NCBI GenBank assembly: GCA_016209085.1
Contig: JACQWV010000031.1
Span: 1 to 56,787 of the forward strand
Direction of reading: 5' to 3'
DNA: 56,787 bases
Source of the DNA: Elusimicrobiota bacterium
GTDB taxonomy: Bacteria > Elusimicrobiota > Elusimicrobia > Elusimicrobiales > UBA9959
Shown: positions 15,962 to 24,491 of the stretch, in pieces
Layout of the letters: every line of letters starts with the position of its first letter
Position numbering within the stretch: the stretch's first letter is position 1
Translations under genes and position numbers: made by a program
Notes under the pieces: model-generated
Databases searched by the model: none
What the model saw: the letters and a program-made list of their open reading frames with translations, nothing else
Told to the model about the DNA's origin: nothing

Positions 15962-17344
15962 ATGCATTTAAAACTGACGCTGGGTAAGCTTGCGAAAATC
16001 CTGAACGGCAGATTGATAAGAGGAAACCCCGACATTCCCTTTGACTGTTTTGAGACCGACACGAGGAAATTAAGCGCAGGGGCTTTTTTCTGGGCTCTTA
16101 AAGGGAATGCTTTTGACGGCCATGATTTTCTGAAAGAAACCCTCAAAAAAAGCGCCAAAGGCTGGATAATGGAAAAGGAAAAAACAGGCAATTTTCCGGT
16201 AATGCCTGAAAATGTAATAGCAGTCCCGGGTACGCTCAAAGCGCTCCATAAACTTGCGGCTTTTCACAGGAAGAGATTCAACATCCCGGTTGCCGCAGTG
16301 ACAGGCTCCAACGGAAAAAGCACCACGAAAGAAATGCTCAAATCCATATTTTCAGTTAAAGACCCTGCATGTTCCAATGCCGGGAACTTTAACAACCAAT
16401 TCGGACTTCCTTTTTCCATTCTTGAAATGAATGAAAACCATAAATTCGCGGTTTTTGAGCTCGGAGCCTCCAGAAAAGGCGACATTCTTGAAATAGGCGC
16501 CATAACGCAGCCACGAGCGGCAGTGATAACAAATATTCAGCCTTCGCATCTTGAATTCTTCGGCGGCATGGAAACCATATACTCAACCAAAACAGAGATT
16601 ATTCAATGCCTTGATGAGAACGGAATTCTCGTTTACAATGCGGACGACGAATTCCTTTCCCGTCTTGAAAACGCAAAACCGTCCAAGATAAGCTTCGGCC
16701 GCTCTGCAAAAGCCGGATTAAAACTGGTTGATCTGCAGAATAATTTCAAGCTGGTTTACCGGGGAGAAGAACATTTAATCACTCTTGCGTCCAAACCGGC
16801 GCACGACCGCATGAACGCGGCAGCTGCCGCAGCTGCCGCAGCCGCGCTGGGAATCGGCTGGCAGGACATAACGGCAGGACTTGAGAATTTCCAGCCTCTT
16901 CCGATGAGAATGCAGGAGATTAAAATAAAAGATTCCATCATAATCTTTGACGCTTATAACGCAAATCCCCAGTCCATGAAATCCGCTATAACGAATCTGG
17001 TCAATTCAAACTATCCTGAGCCGCATTATCTTGTTCTCGGGGACATGAAAGAACTGGGCGGACATTCTGAAAAATATCACAGGGAGTTGGGCGACTTCAT
17101 CGCAGGACTGAAAATTGAAAACTGTTTTTTCGCAGGAACGGAAATAAAAACGGCAATCAACAGGCTGGCTGAGCTGAAAACGCCTCAAAAAACAAGGTAT
17201 GCGCCTGACTATCAAGGCTGGATTGACGAACTGAAGCGCCTTATAACCGAAAGCAGAGGGACTTTTTTGATAAAAGCTTCAAGAGCTATGCAGTTTGAAA
17301 AAATAATAGAAGAACTAAAAAAAGATGATAAGATGATAAGATAA
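15962..17344 (+). CDS. murF: UDP-N-acetylmuramoyl-tripeptide-D-alanyl-D-alanine ligase MurF
   Basis: MurF adds D-Ala-D-Ala to complete the UDP-MurNAc-pentapeptide. The 460-aa protein shows the N-terminal substrate domain (FDCFETDTRKLSAGAFFWAL), the ATP loop VTGSNGKSTTKEM at about residues 111-123, and the family motifs NNQFGLP and FDAYNANPQSMKSA. An Ala-rich helix spells several Ala in succession at about 281-293. The 3' end (KKDDKMIR) is encoded by the GATGATA-type array H4. No good ribosome-binding site precedes the ATG, because H3 fills the gap. Confidence 0.95.
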   Translation: MHLKLTLGKLAKILNGRLIRGNPDIPFDCFETDTRKLSAGAFFWALKGNAFDGHDFLKETLKKSAKGWIMEKEKTGNFPVMPENVIAVPGTLKALHKLAAFHRKRFNIPVAAVTGSNGKSTTKEMLKSIFSVKDPACSNAGNFNNQFGLPFSILEMNENHKFAVFELGASRKGDILEIGAITQPRAAVITNIQPSHLEFFGGMETIYSTKTEIIQCLDENGILVYNADDEFLSRLENAKPSKISFGRSAKAGLKLVDLQNNFKLVYRGEEHLITLASKPAHDRMNAAAAAAAAAALGIGWQDITAGLENFQPLPMRMQEIKIKDSIIIFDAYNANPQSMKSAITNLVNSNYPEPHYLVLGDMKELGGHSEKYHRELGDFIAGLKIENCFFAGTEIKTAINRLAELKTPQKTRYAPDYQGWIDELKRLITESRGTFLIKASRAMQFEKIIEELKKDDKMIR

Positions 17345-17349
17345 TAAGG
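17318..17349. repeat. Short GATGATA-type array H4 (murF 3' end)
   Basis: A run of GATGATAA/GATAATAA words encodes the MurF C-terminus DKMIR and its stop. A similar run encodes the same five residues at the end of the anti-sigma gene (27519-27552). Confidence 0.6.
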
Positions 17350-17356
17350 AAAAAAT

Positions 17357-18442
17357 ATGCTCTATTATATACATTATTTAAAAGAATTTTTCAGCCCTTT
17401 AAACGTATTCCAGTACATAACTTTCAGGTCCGGCGGAGCGGTAATCACTTCATTTATTTTGAGCCTTTTAATAGGCCCCTACATCATCAAAAAAATAAAA
17501 AATTACAAAATATTTCAGATACAAAGACAGGACGGCCCCCGGACGCACCTGGCAAAAGAGGGAACGCCCACCATGGGCGGACTCATAATATTCATAACTC
17601 TGGTCTCAAGCACGATTTTATGGGCGCGGCTTGACAACAGATTCATATGGCTGCTGTTATCCTCAACCGTTGTCCTGGCTTTCACGGGCTGGCTTGACGA
17701 CTACACCAAGCTCGTAAAAAGAAATCCGAAGGGCGCATCCTCAAAATTCAAATTTGCGCTTCAAATGCTGGCCGCCTTCGGCATTGTCGCATACCTGGCG
17801 GCGAATCCTCCCAACCCCGATTATGCTACGCATCTTCTGATTCCCTACACTAAGGAATTTTACATGAACTTGTTTTTCTGGTATTTTGCGTTTGCAATGA
17901 TAGTGATAATCGGGTCTTCAAACGCGGTAAACCTGGCCGACGGTCTGGACGGGCTCGCGGCAGGAAACATAGTTTTCGTGGCTCTGACTTTTGCGGCGCT
18001 TGCATACTCAGCCGGGAATATAAAAATGGCCTCTTATCTGAAAATAGTATACGTTGAGGGCGGAGGGGAAATAGCCGTATTCATGGCGGCGATGATAGGA
18101 TCGTGTTTGGGCTTTTTGTGGTTTAATTCCTATCCTGCCGAGATTTTTATGGGAGACACAAGCTCCCTGTTTCTAGGCGGAGCCATAGGAGTGGCGGCCA
18201 TATCAATCAAACAGGAACTCCTGCTGCCCATAGCCGGAGGGATATTTCTCATTGAAACCATGTCGGTGATACTCCAGATGGGTTCGTATAAATTAAGAAA
18301 TAAAAAAAGAATCTTTCTCATGGCTCCGATACATCATCACTTTGAGTTGAAAGGGATAGCCGAACCCAAAGTAACCATAAGATTCTGGATAGCGGGAATA
18401 ATGTTAATGCTTATCGCGCTGAGTTCGCTGAAAATAAGATAG
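17357..18442 (+). CDS. mraY: Phospho-N-acetylmuramoyl-pentapeptide transferase MraY
   Basis: MraY makes lipid I from UDP-MurNAc-pentapeptide and undecaprenyl phosphate in the inner membrane. The 361-aa protein has about ten membrane segments and the family signatures GTPTMGGLIIF, GWLDDYTK with the catalytic Asp pair, NAVNLADGLDGLA and MAPIHHHFELKG. An AAGGA ribosome-binding site precedes the start. Confidence 0.96.
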   Translation: MLYYIHYLKEFFSPLNVFQYITFRSGGAVITSFILSLLIGPYIIKKIKNYKIFQIQRQDGPRTHLAKEGTPTMGGLIIFITLVSSTILWARLDNRFIWLLLSSTVVLAFTGWLDDYTKLVKRNPKGASSKFKFALQMLAAFGIVAYLAANPPNPDYATHLLIPYTKEFYMNLFFWYFAFAMIVIIGSSNAVNLADGLDGLAAGNIVFVALTFAALAYSAGNIKMASYLKIVYVEGGGEIAVFMAAMIGSCLGFLWFNSYPAEIFMGDTSSLFLGGAIGVAAISIKQELLLPIAGGIFLIETMSVILQMGSYKLRNKKRIFLMAPIHHHFELKGIAEPKVTIRFWIAGIMLMLIALSSLKIR

Positions 18443-18443
18443 A

Positions 18444-18500
18444 GTGGTTAGTGGCGAGTGGCGAGTGATTAGAAAAATACTAATCACTATTCACTGTTGT
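18444..18500. repeat. Degenerate heptamer array H5 with inverted half (mraY-murD)
   Basis: GTGGTTA, GTGGCGA, GTGGCGA and GTGATTA (18444-18471) are followed by ACTAATC, ACTATTC and ACTGTTG in the complementary sense. GTGATTA and TAATCAC can pair as a hairpin. An in-frame GTG at 18444 could mislead automated start calling for murD. Confidence 0.8.
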
Positions 18501-18503
18501 TAT

Positions 18504-19883
18504 ATGTTTAAACCTGAAAAATTCAGAAACAAGACTGCAGCTGTTCTGGGAGCGGGGAAATCAGGAATATGCTGCGCAAATCTCCTGGTAAAAAACGGAT
18601 TTGCTGTTATCTTAAGCGAGGAGAAAAAACTCCTGTCACGCAAATTAAAGGAAAAAACCGCTCTTTTAAATTCCGCCGTATTGTTTGAAACAGGCGGTCA
18701 TTCTGAAAAAATTTTTAAAGCCGGATTCGCGGTAAAAAGTCCCGGCATATTCAACCACAGCCCCATTATAAAAGAGCTGAAGCAAAGAAAAATTCCCGTT
18801 TTCAGCGAAGTGGAAACGGCTCTTTCCTTAAGCAAATGCAAAAATATTCTGGCAATGACAGGGACAAACGGCAAAACGACCACAACCGTCCTTTTAGGAG
18901 AAATCATGCGCATGACCGGAGGGAAAGTCCGGGTGTGCGGGAATATAGGGACTCCCGTCTCCCAGATAGCGGATAAAGCCGGGAAAAACGACTGTATAGT
19001 CATGGAGATTTCAAGTTACCAGCTTGAGGACAGTTCTTATTTTCATCCCCGCATATCCGGCATTCTTAACATAACGCCCGACCACATTGACCACCACCGG
19101 AGCATGGAAAATTACATAAAGGCAAAAACAAAAATCTTTACGGACCAGGAACCGGGGGATTACTGCATTTTCAACCATGCGGACGCTTTCTGCCTGGAAA
19201 TGTCAAAAAACTGTCCTTCGGGCAAACTTTTTTTTTCCTCGTCTTCAACATGGAAAGGACTGAATGCTGCCTTTGAAAACGGAAAAATACTTGTCAATTT
19301 TAAAAGCGTAAAAAAATCAATCGCCCCGCCGAAACTTCCCGGAACGCATAATATTGAAAATGCGATGGCAGCCGCTCTCATGGCTCTTGCCGCAGGAGCG
19401 AAATTTTGCGACGTGGAGGCTGCATTCGCCGGTTTTAAAGGCGTTGAACACAGGATAGAAGAAGCCGGAACCATAAAAGAAATACGGTTCATCAACGATT
19501 CCAAAGCCACCAACGTGGATTCAACGCTTATCGCTTTAAAAGCCCTCGGCCGGACAAGAAACATATGGCTTATTCTCGGAGGGCTTGACAAAGGCAGTCC
19601 TTACGCCCCGCTTGCTCCGTTTATCAGAAATTACGTAAAAGCCGTGCTTACCATAGGCTCAGCCGCGCATAAAATAGAAAAAGAGCTCAAAGGAACCTCC
19701 GCTATCATGAGTTCAAAAACGCTGAAAAAGGCCGTTGAGACCGCGTACAAAAAGGCTTCCAGGGGAGACGTCATTCTCCTGTCTCCGGCCTGCGCGTCCT
19801 TTGACCAGTTCTCTGATTTTGAAGACAGGGGAAGACAGTTTAAACAAATCGTATCTTCGCTTAAAAAAATATGTCATTCTTAA
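18504..19883 (+). CDS. murD: UDP-N-acetylmuramoylalanine-D-glutamate ligase MurD
   Basis: MurD adds D-Glu to UDP-MurNAc-L-Ala. The 459-aa protein shows the N-terminal Rossmann loop AAVLGAGKSGI, the ATP loop MTGTNGKTTTTVLLG, INDSKATNVDST, and the C-terminal LSPACASFDQFSDFEDRG. The ATG at 18504 gives a normal N-terminus (MFKPEKFRNKTAAV); the GTG at 18444 lies inside heptamer array H5. The 3' end overlaps ftsW by 13 nt. Confidence 0.95.
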   Translation: MFKPEKFRNKTAAVLGAGKSGICCANLLVKNGFAVILSEEKKLLSRKLKEKTALLNSAVLFETGGHSEKIFKAGFAVKSPGIFNHSPIIKELKQRKIPVFSEVETALSLSKCKNILAMTGTNGKTTTTVLLGEIMRMTGGKVRVCGNIGTPVSQIADKAGKNDCIVMEISSYQLEDSSYFHPRISGILNITPDHIDHHRSMENYIKAKTKIFTDQEPGDYCIFNHADAFCLEMSKNCPSGKLFFSSSSTWKGLNAAFENGKILVNFKSVKKSIAPPKLPGTHNIENAMAAALMALAAGAKFCDVEAAFAGFKGVEHRIEEAGTIKEIRFINDSKATNVDSTLIALKALGRTRNIWLILGGLDKGSPYAPLAPFIRNYVKAVLTIGSAAHKIEKELKGTSAIMSSKTLKKAVETAYKKASRGDVILLSPACASFDQFSDFEDRGRQFKQIVSSLKKICHS

Positions 19884-20992
19884 AACTCGGAAAAAACTTC
19901 AGACACATGGATCATACGCTTTTTTTTGTGATTGCGGCTCTCACTCTCTTTGGATTATTTTCCCTGTACTCCGTTAGCGCATTTTACGCCGCAAACAGAC
20001 AGGACTGCAATTTTGACTCGTTATATTTCGTAAAAAAACAGCTGATATGGATATTCGCCGGCATAGCTGCCGGAACCCTAGCAATGAGAGTCAATCTTGA
20101 AAAATTAAGACCCCTTATCAAACCGGCTGTAATTGCAACCGTCATTCTTCTCGTCATTACGCTTTTCTGCCCTCCGGTTAAAAAAGTCAGGAGATGGATA
20201 CCGCTGGGCTTTATGAATTTCCAGGCCTCTGAACTGGCAAAAATCATGCTGGCGCTGTATTTTGCGGATTACTTTGACAGGAACCTGAGTAAAATATTGA
20301 ACGGCTGGAAAGGACTTGTTAAACCTTTTGGTTTGACGGCCGTAATGCTTATTTTAATAAGCCTCCAGCCGGACCTCGGCGCTCCGATTCTCATGTTCGG
20401 CGTGTCTCTGTTTGTTTTTTTTGCGGCAGGCGTAAAAGTAAGGTATATCGTCCTGACAGCTTTGACTGCTGTCCCGGCTGGAATTTACGAGCTTTTCCGG
20501 CACGAATACAGAATTAAAAGGCTAAAGGCCATGTTGTCGCCTATGGATTCGGCTGTTGAACAAAGCCACCAGCTTGTGCAGTCTCTTCTTGCAGTAGGGT
20601 CGGGAGGATGGTTCGGCAAAGGGCCCGGAGCCTCCCAGCTGAAGCTTCTTTATCTTCCCGAAGCTCATACTGACTACATATTTCCCATAATGGCGGAGGA
20701 ATTAGGTCTTGTCGGCGCTTTGTTCATAACCTTGCTCTTTTTCATGTTTCTGGTCAGGGGATTGAAAATAAGCCAGAATGCATCCTCATTTTTTTACTCT
20801 ATCGTGGCGTTGGGCATAACCCTTACAATAACTTTTCAGGCTTTCTTTAACATAGGAATGTCCATAGGACTGCTGCCGACAAAAGGAGTGGGACTTCCTT
20901 TTTTCTCTTACGGCGGGTCTTCAATCGTACTGACCTTATTCAGCGCAGGACTTCTCCTTAATATTTCAATGAACAGGAACATGATAAAATAG
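19871..20992 (+). CDS. ftsW: Lipid II-polymerising SEDS protein FtsW
   Basis: FtsW is the SEDS glycosyltransferase that polymerises lipid II at the septum with the class B PBP. The 373-aa protein has about ten membrane segments and the family signatures RRWIPLGFMNFQASELAK, QPDLG (catalytic Asp region) and GLLPTKGVGLPFFSYGGSS. It overlaps murD and precedes murG, the classic order. RodA is less likely given this context. Confidence 0.94.
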   Translation: MSFLKLGKNFRHMDHTLFFVIAALTLFGLFSLYSVSAFYAANRQDCNFDSLYFVKKQLIWIFAGIAAGTLAMRVNLEKLRPLIKPAVIATVILLVITLFCPPVKKVRRWIPLGFMNFQASELAKIMLALYFADYFDRNLSKILNGWKGLVKPFGLTAVMLILISLQPDLGAPILMFGVSLFVFFAAGVKVRYIVLTALTAVPAGIYELFRHEYRIKRLKAMLSPMDSAVEQSHQLVQSLLAVGSGGWFGKGPGASQLKLLYLPEAHTDYIFPIMAEELGLVGALFITLLFFMFLVRGLKISQNASSFFYSIVALGITLTITFQAFFNIGMSIGLLPTKGVGLPFFSYGGSSIVLTLFSAGLLLNISMNRNMIK

Positions 20993-20994
20993 TG

Positions 20995-21071
20995 TAGAGT
21001 TGAGAGTTTAGAGTCTATAGATTACAGAATAAGAAAGCAGAGAATTGAAAATTAAAAATTCAAAATTATGA
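20995..21071. repeat. Degenerate heptamer array H6 (ftsW-murG)
   Basis: Eleven units can be laid out from TAGAGTT at 20995 through ATTGAAA, ATTAAAA and ATTCAAA to ATTATGA at 21065-21071. The murG start codon is inside the last unit. It is the longest such array in the window. Confidence 0.85.
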
Positions 21072-22192
21072 ATTCCAAAATCTCCAAAAGAGCATTAATA
21101 GCCGGGGGGGGAACAGGAGGGCATTTCTATCCTGCTTTTGCTCTCGCTCTGGAATTAAGGAAAAGAGGATGGCAAATAGTTTTTCTGATAAGAAAAAACG
21201 ACATGGCCGCCGGAACCATTGAAGACAACGGCTTTGCTTCTGTTGAAACCGGGGCAAAACCGTTTCCAAGAACTTTTAACCCCCTGTCCTATTTGAATTT
21301 CGCAGCCGGTTTTCTCTCCTCCTGCCTGCAAATATCCGTGATTATCAGAGATTTCCGTCCCGACATAGTAATCGGCACGGGAGCCTATGTCTCTTTCCCT
21401 GCGGTATTCACCGCGAAACTGCATGGAATTCCTTCAATCATACATGAATCAAACGCCAGATTCGGACTTGCCAATTATCTCTCCGGTTTTTTCACAGACA
21501 GAACTGCTTTAGGCCTGCCAGTGAAAAAGAACCCATTCAGGGAAAAATCAGAATTGACCGGAACTCCGGTGCGGGAATTCTTCGCCCGCCTGCCCGGCCA
21601 GGCAGAGGCCAGAAAAGAACTGGGATTTAATCAGGACATATTTACGATTCTGGTTTTCGGAGGCAGTCAGGGTTCAAAAAAAATCAATCTTGCCGCGAGC
21701 CGGGCAATAAAAAAACTCAAAGCCATGAACAGGGTTTTTCAGGCAATTCACATAACAGGCAAAAGGGACTTTGAGGAAATAAAGAGAGAATACGACACAT
21801 CAGATTTAGCCGGAGACCCCGGCATAAAACTTCTGGATTACTGCGCGGACATGGATAAAGCGTATTCAGCCTCGGACCTGATAATATCCCGTTCAGGTTC
21901 AGGCACGATTACCGAACTTACTTGCGTAAAAAAACCGTCATTACTGATACCTCTGCCAGGCTCTGCAGGAGGCCACCAAGCGGAAAATGCAAAGCTGCTG
22001 GTTGAAAACGGCTGCGCCGTACTGGTGGAGGAGAATACGGGATTTGAAGAGAAACTGCTTTCAAATATCGCCGGATTTATTGAAAACCCCCATATAATTA
22101 ATAAATTAAAAGATTCCTTTATAAACATCAGCCTTCCAGACCCTCTGAAAGCCGCAAAAAATCTCTCAGATATTGCTGAAAAATTATCTTAG
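21068..22192 (+). CDS. murG: UDP-GlcNAc transferase MurG
   Basis: MurG transfers GlcNAc onto lipid I to make lipid II at the cytoplasmic face. The 374-aa protein has the N-terminal Gly-rich loop AGGGTGGHFYPA, the inter-domain VFGGSQGSKKIN, and the UDP-GlcNAc-binding RSGSGTITELTCVKKPSLLIP region. Its ATG is the end of heptamer array H6. No murC, murB, ddl or ftsQ follows, so the dcw cluster is split here. Confidence 0.95.
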   Translation: MNSKISKRALIAGGGTGGHFYPAFALALELRKRGWQIVFLIRKNDMAAGTIEDNGFASVETGAKPFPRTFNPLSYLNFAAGFLSSCLQISVIIRDFRPDIVIGTGAYVSFPAVFTAKLHGIPSIIHESNARFGLANYLSGFFTDRTALGLPVKKNPFREKSELTGTPVREFFARLPGQAEARKELGFNQDIFTILVFGGSQGSKKINLAASRAIKKLKAMNRVFQAIHITGKRDFEEIKREYDTSDLAGDPGIKLLDYCADMDKAYSASDLIISRSGSGTITELTCVKKPSLLIPLPGSAGGHQAENAKLLVENGCAVLVEENTGFEEKLLSNIAGFIENPHIINKLKDSFINISLPDPLKAAKNLSDIAEKLS

Positions 22193-22222
22193 CGGGGATG
22201 GGTCTTTGGTCCTATACTGTAT

Positions 22223-22259
22223 AGGCCTATGGTCCTTAAAAATCCGGGACCATAGGCCT
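22223..22259 (+). terminator. Probable terminator of the dcw cluster
   Basis: A perfect 13-bp inverted repeat (22223-22235 with 22247-22259, 11-nt loop) is followed by TTGATTTTAATC. An alternative hairpin CCTATA-3-TATAGG overlaps its left arm at 22211-22225. The T-run is interrupted, so termination strength is uncertain. Confidence 0.55.
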
Positions 22260-22273
22260 TTGATTTTAATCAA
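22260..22273. promoter_or_regulatory. Perfect FNR/CRP-type box upstream of the protease
   Basis: TTGAT-TTTA-ATCAA fits the FNR consensus TTGAT-N4-ATCAA exactly. A TATAAC-like -10 lies at 22283-22288, so the box is roughly 22 bp upstream of its centre, overlapping the -35. That position could favour repression. A Crp/Fnr regulator is encoded at 54399. Confidence 0.5.
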
Positions 22274-22320
22274 ATCAGGGTATATAACATTAACAGAAAG
22301 GACTGAAAAGAGGAGGAAAT

Positions 22321-23502
22321 ATGAAAACGAAAACCTTAATCAAAGCAATACTGAGCATAAGCGCAATTTCTTTTATCCTTCCTTTCTACGCCACTGCCGA
22401 CGGCAAAGTAATATACGGCCAGGACGACAGAATTGAATATTTCCAGGCTTCAGCCGCAGTCAAAACGCTGGCGGACGGAGTGGTATCCCTCTGGTCGTCC
22501 ACAGACATTGAATTTAATCAGCAGACGAAAACATACAAACTTAAAACCCAGAATTTCGGCCAGGCAGTGAACCTCTGCCAGCAGGAGAGATTCAGGGAGC
22601 AGCCTATCGGCGCTTTCTGTTCAGGCTCTCTCGTGGGTCCTGACCTGGTAATGACTGCCGGACACTGCGCAACAAGCGAGTCTAAATGCAAAGACACCAA
22701 ATTCGTATTCGGCTTTGCGATAAAAAAAGACGGAGGAACAGCTTCTGATACAATACCGGCAGGCGAAGTCTATTCCTGCAAGAAAATTGTGACCCGGGTC
22801 CAGGGAGCTGAAGAAAATTCATCCAATGTAGAGGCTCAAAATCTCGGCCATAATTATCCTCCTGTTAAAGGAACCGTTCAGACATTAAATAAAATCCGTG
22901 CCCAAGATCTCGGTCCTGACTACGCTCTTATCCAGCTTGACAGGCCGGTTGCAGAAAGAAAACCCCTTCAAATAAACAGGAATCAGAATCTTAAAAAAGG
23001 CGAATCCATGTTTGTCATAGGCCATCCAGTGGGCCTGCCGCTCAAAGTTGCAGGCGGAGCTACTGTCAGGGACCCGTCGCCCAAAGGATATTTTGTGGCT
23101 GACCTTGACACATACGGCGGGAATTCAGGGAGCCCGGTATTTAACACTAAGACAAAGCTGGTGGAAGGGATTCTGGTCCGCGGAGAGACCGATTTTGTAA
23201 CGACTCCCCAGGGTTGCAGGATATCCAATGTAGTCGGCCAGAACGCAGGCAGGGGCGAGGACGTTACAAAAGTTTCTGAACTTGCCTCTTTTATACCCCA
23301 ATTAAAAGACACTCTGGTAAATTACATCTCTGATTTTTCTGATTTCGTATCTGATACCGTTTCCGGAGCCGTTTCCTTCATAACCGGAAGCAAACAAAAC
23401 CCGCGTTTTGACGGAACTACGGAGATTGAAAAACCCCAACAGGATACTGAGGCAGTGAAAGACGCCATAGATTCAAAATTCGGGACATTCAGTTTTGATT
23501 AA
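22321..23502 (+). CDS. Exported trypsin-like serine protease (S1 family)
   Basis: This 393-aa protein starts with a signal peptide (about 1-26, ending near ATA-DG). Its chymotrypsin-fold catalytic triad is visible: His115 in MTAGHC, Asp in DYALIQLD and Ser in GGNSGSP. Cys residues around the His and the active site suggest disulfides. Its layout is closer to V8/glutamyl-type bacterial proteases than to HtrA, because no PDZ domain follows. The C-terminal 70 residues are low-complexity. AGGAGGAAAT is an excellent ribosome-binding site. It stands alone between a terminator-like hairpin and a strong terminator, behind an FNR-type box. Confidence 0.85.
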   Translation: MKTKTLIKAILSISAISFILPFYATADGKVIYGQDDRIEYFQASAAVKTLADGVVSLWSSTDIEFNQQTKTYKLKTQNFGQAVNLCQQERFREQPIGAFCSGSLVGPDLVMTAGHCATSESKCKDTKFVFGFAIKKDGGTASDTIPAGEVYSCKKIVTRVQGAEENSSNVEAQNLGHNYPPVKGTVQTLNKIRAQDLGPDYALIQLDRPVAERKPLQINRNQNLKKGESMFVIGHPVGLPLKVAGGATVRDPSPKGYFVADLDTYGGNSGSPVFNTKTKLVEGILVRGETDFVTTPQGCRISNVVGQNAGRGEDVTKVSELASFIPQLKDTLVNYISDFSDFVSDTVSGAVSFITGSKQNPRFDGTTEIEKPQQDTEAVKDAIDSKFGTFSFD

Positions 23503-23552
23503 ACTAAGCTTCTGCGAAGCTCAGTAACTCCAAAAGTTTAATAAAAGTTATA

Positions 23553-23584
23553 AATCCTCCCGCGAAACGCGGGAGGATTTTTTT
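23553..23584 (+). terminator. Strong intrinsic terminator after the protease
   Basis: A perfect 12-bp stem (23553-23564 with 23568-23579, loop AAA), GC-rich at its tip, is followed by a continuous T-run to 23584. This is the clearest Rho-independent terminator in the window. Confidence 0.92.
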
Positions 23585-23614
23585 ATCATACTGTTCTTTT
23601 TATAGAATTGAATA

Positions 23615-24196
23615 ATGGACACGGAGTTTGAAATTCTTAAGGCGCTATCCGCCGGAGATGATTCTTCTTTCTCTGAAATACTTAAAAGACACTCAAAACC
23701 GCTTCTGAATTTAATATACAGGTTTACGCTGAACAGGGAAGATGCCGAGGATTTGTGCCAGGAAGTTTTCCTGCGGGTGTATCAAAACGCCGGGAAAATA
23801 AAACCCGATGCCATGTTTTCAACCATTCTCTACAAAATAGCTTCCAATCTCTGCATTGATTACCTGCGCAGGAATAAAACAAAAAGCGCAAAAATACGGC
23901 TCACTTATCTTGACGCAGAAATTGAAACGCAGGAAGGCTCTTTTAAAACCCAGATATCCGAAGAAAAACCATTACAGCCGGAAGAAATGACGGAAAAAAA
24001 AGAAAAAGAGAGCAGAATCTTTTCAGCGCTTCAATCCCTCCCCGAATCCCAGAGACTCGCTCTCATTCTGAAAACATACGAAAATAAATCCTACAGGGAA
24101 ATAGCGGAAATAATGGAAATAACCGTTCCGGCAGTGGAATCCCTTTTATTCCGCGCTCGCCAGAACATAAAAACAAAACTCCAGACTATAAAATAA
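23615..24196 (+). CDS. ECF-type RNA polymerase sigma factor
   Basis: This 193-aa protein has sigma region 2 (about 15-85, with NREDAEDLCQEVFLRVYQN) and region 4 (about 130-190, with SLPESQRLALIL and YREIAEIMEITVPAVESL), a group 4 (ECF) arrangement. It would direct polymerase to a stress or envelope regulon. The matching zinc-finger anti-sigma factor is probably the gene at 27036, but a 2.8-kb cassette lies between them. It follows the protease terminator directly. Confidence 0.88.
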   Translation: MDTEFEILKALSAGDDSSFSEILKRHSKPLLNLIYRFTLNREDAEDLCQEVFLRVYQNAGKIKPDAMFSTILYKIASNLCIDYLRRNKTKSAKIRLTYLDAEIETQEGSFKTQISEEKPLQPEEMTEKKEKESRIFSALQSLPESQRLALILKTYENKSYREIAEIMEITVPAVESLLFRARQNIKTKLQTIK

Positions 24197-24201
24197 AATT
24201 T

Positions 24202-24235
24202 TTGAAAAAACAAGGCAACCGATATATTATATAAT
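24202..24235 (+). promoter_or_regulatory. AT-rich promoter region of the 50-aa peptide gene
   Basis: TTGAAA (24202-24207) and overlapping -10 candidates TATATT (24223-24228) and TATAAT (24230-24235) lie 52-85 bp upstream of the peptide ATG. Neither spacing is ideal (15 or 22 bp), so the exact promoter is uncertain. Confidence 0.4.
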
Positions 24236-24286
24236 GTAAATTCAATGCTTTGAGTAAATTAGCCCCCAACAAACCAAGGAGATACA

Positions 24287-24439
24287 ATGGATAAGAAGAA
24301 AAAAGAAGACCTGAACAAATGCGGTTGCGATGCTAATGTAATGACCAAAAAGGACAAAAAGAACAAGAAGTGGGTGAAGCCGGAACTGACAGATGTCTCT
24401 GGTCGTGTAATGGCACAGCCTTATATCAGATTTACGTGA
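24287..24439 (+). CDS. Candidate RiPP precursor peptide, 50 aa
   Basis: This 50-aa peptide has a Lys-rich N-terminal half containing CGC (12-14), then WVKPELTDVSG (29-39) and the tail RVMAQPYIRFT. W-x2-P-x-L-x4-G resembles the Y-x2-P-x-L-x3-G leader motif that RRE/PqqD domains bind in lasso-type precursors. It has a perfect AAGGAGAT ribosome-binding site, an upstream AT-rich promoter and its own terminator, and is followed by PqqD-like and radical SAM genes. That is the layout expected when a precursor must outnumber its enzymes. The core would be about residues 40-50, with Tyr46 a plausible target. The assignment is inferred from motif and context; I know of no matching family. Confidence 0.7.
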   Translation: MDKKKKEDLNKCGCDANVMTKKDKKNKKWVKPELTDVSGRVMAQPYIRFT

Positions 24440-24491
24440 TATTAAGCGAGTAAGCGATTTAGAAAACATCATAACGTTTTAAAGGGAGGGG

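Noticed and set aside
20995-21071. Heptamer arrays as possible CRISPR
   Set aside because: Units are 7 nt, degenerate and without spacers; no cas gene is present.
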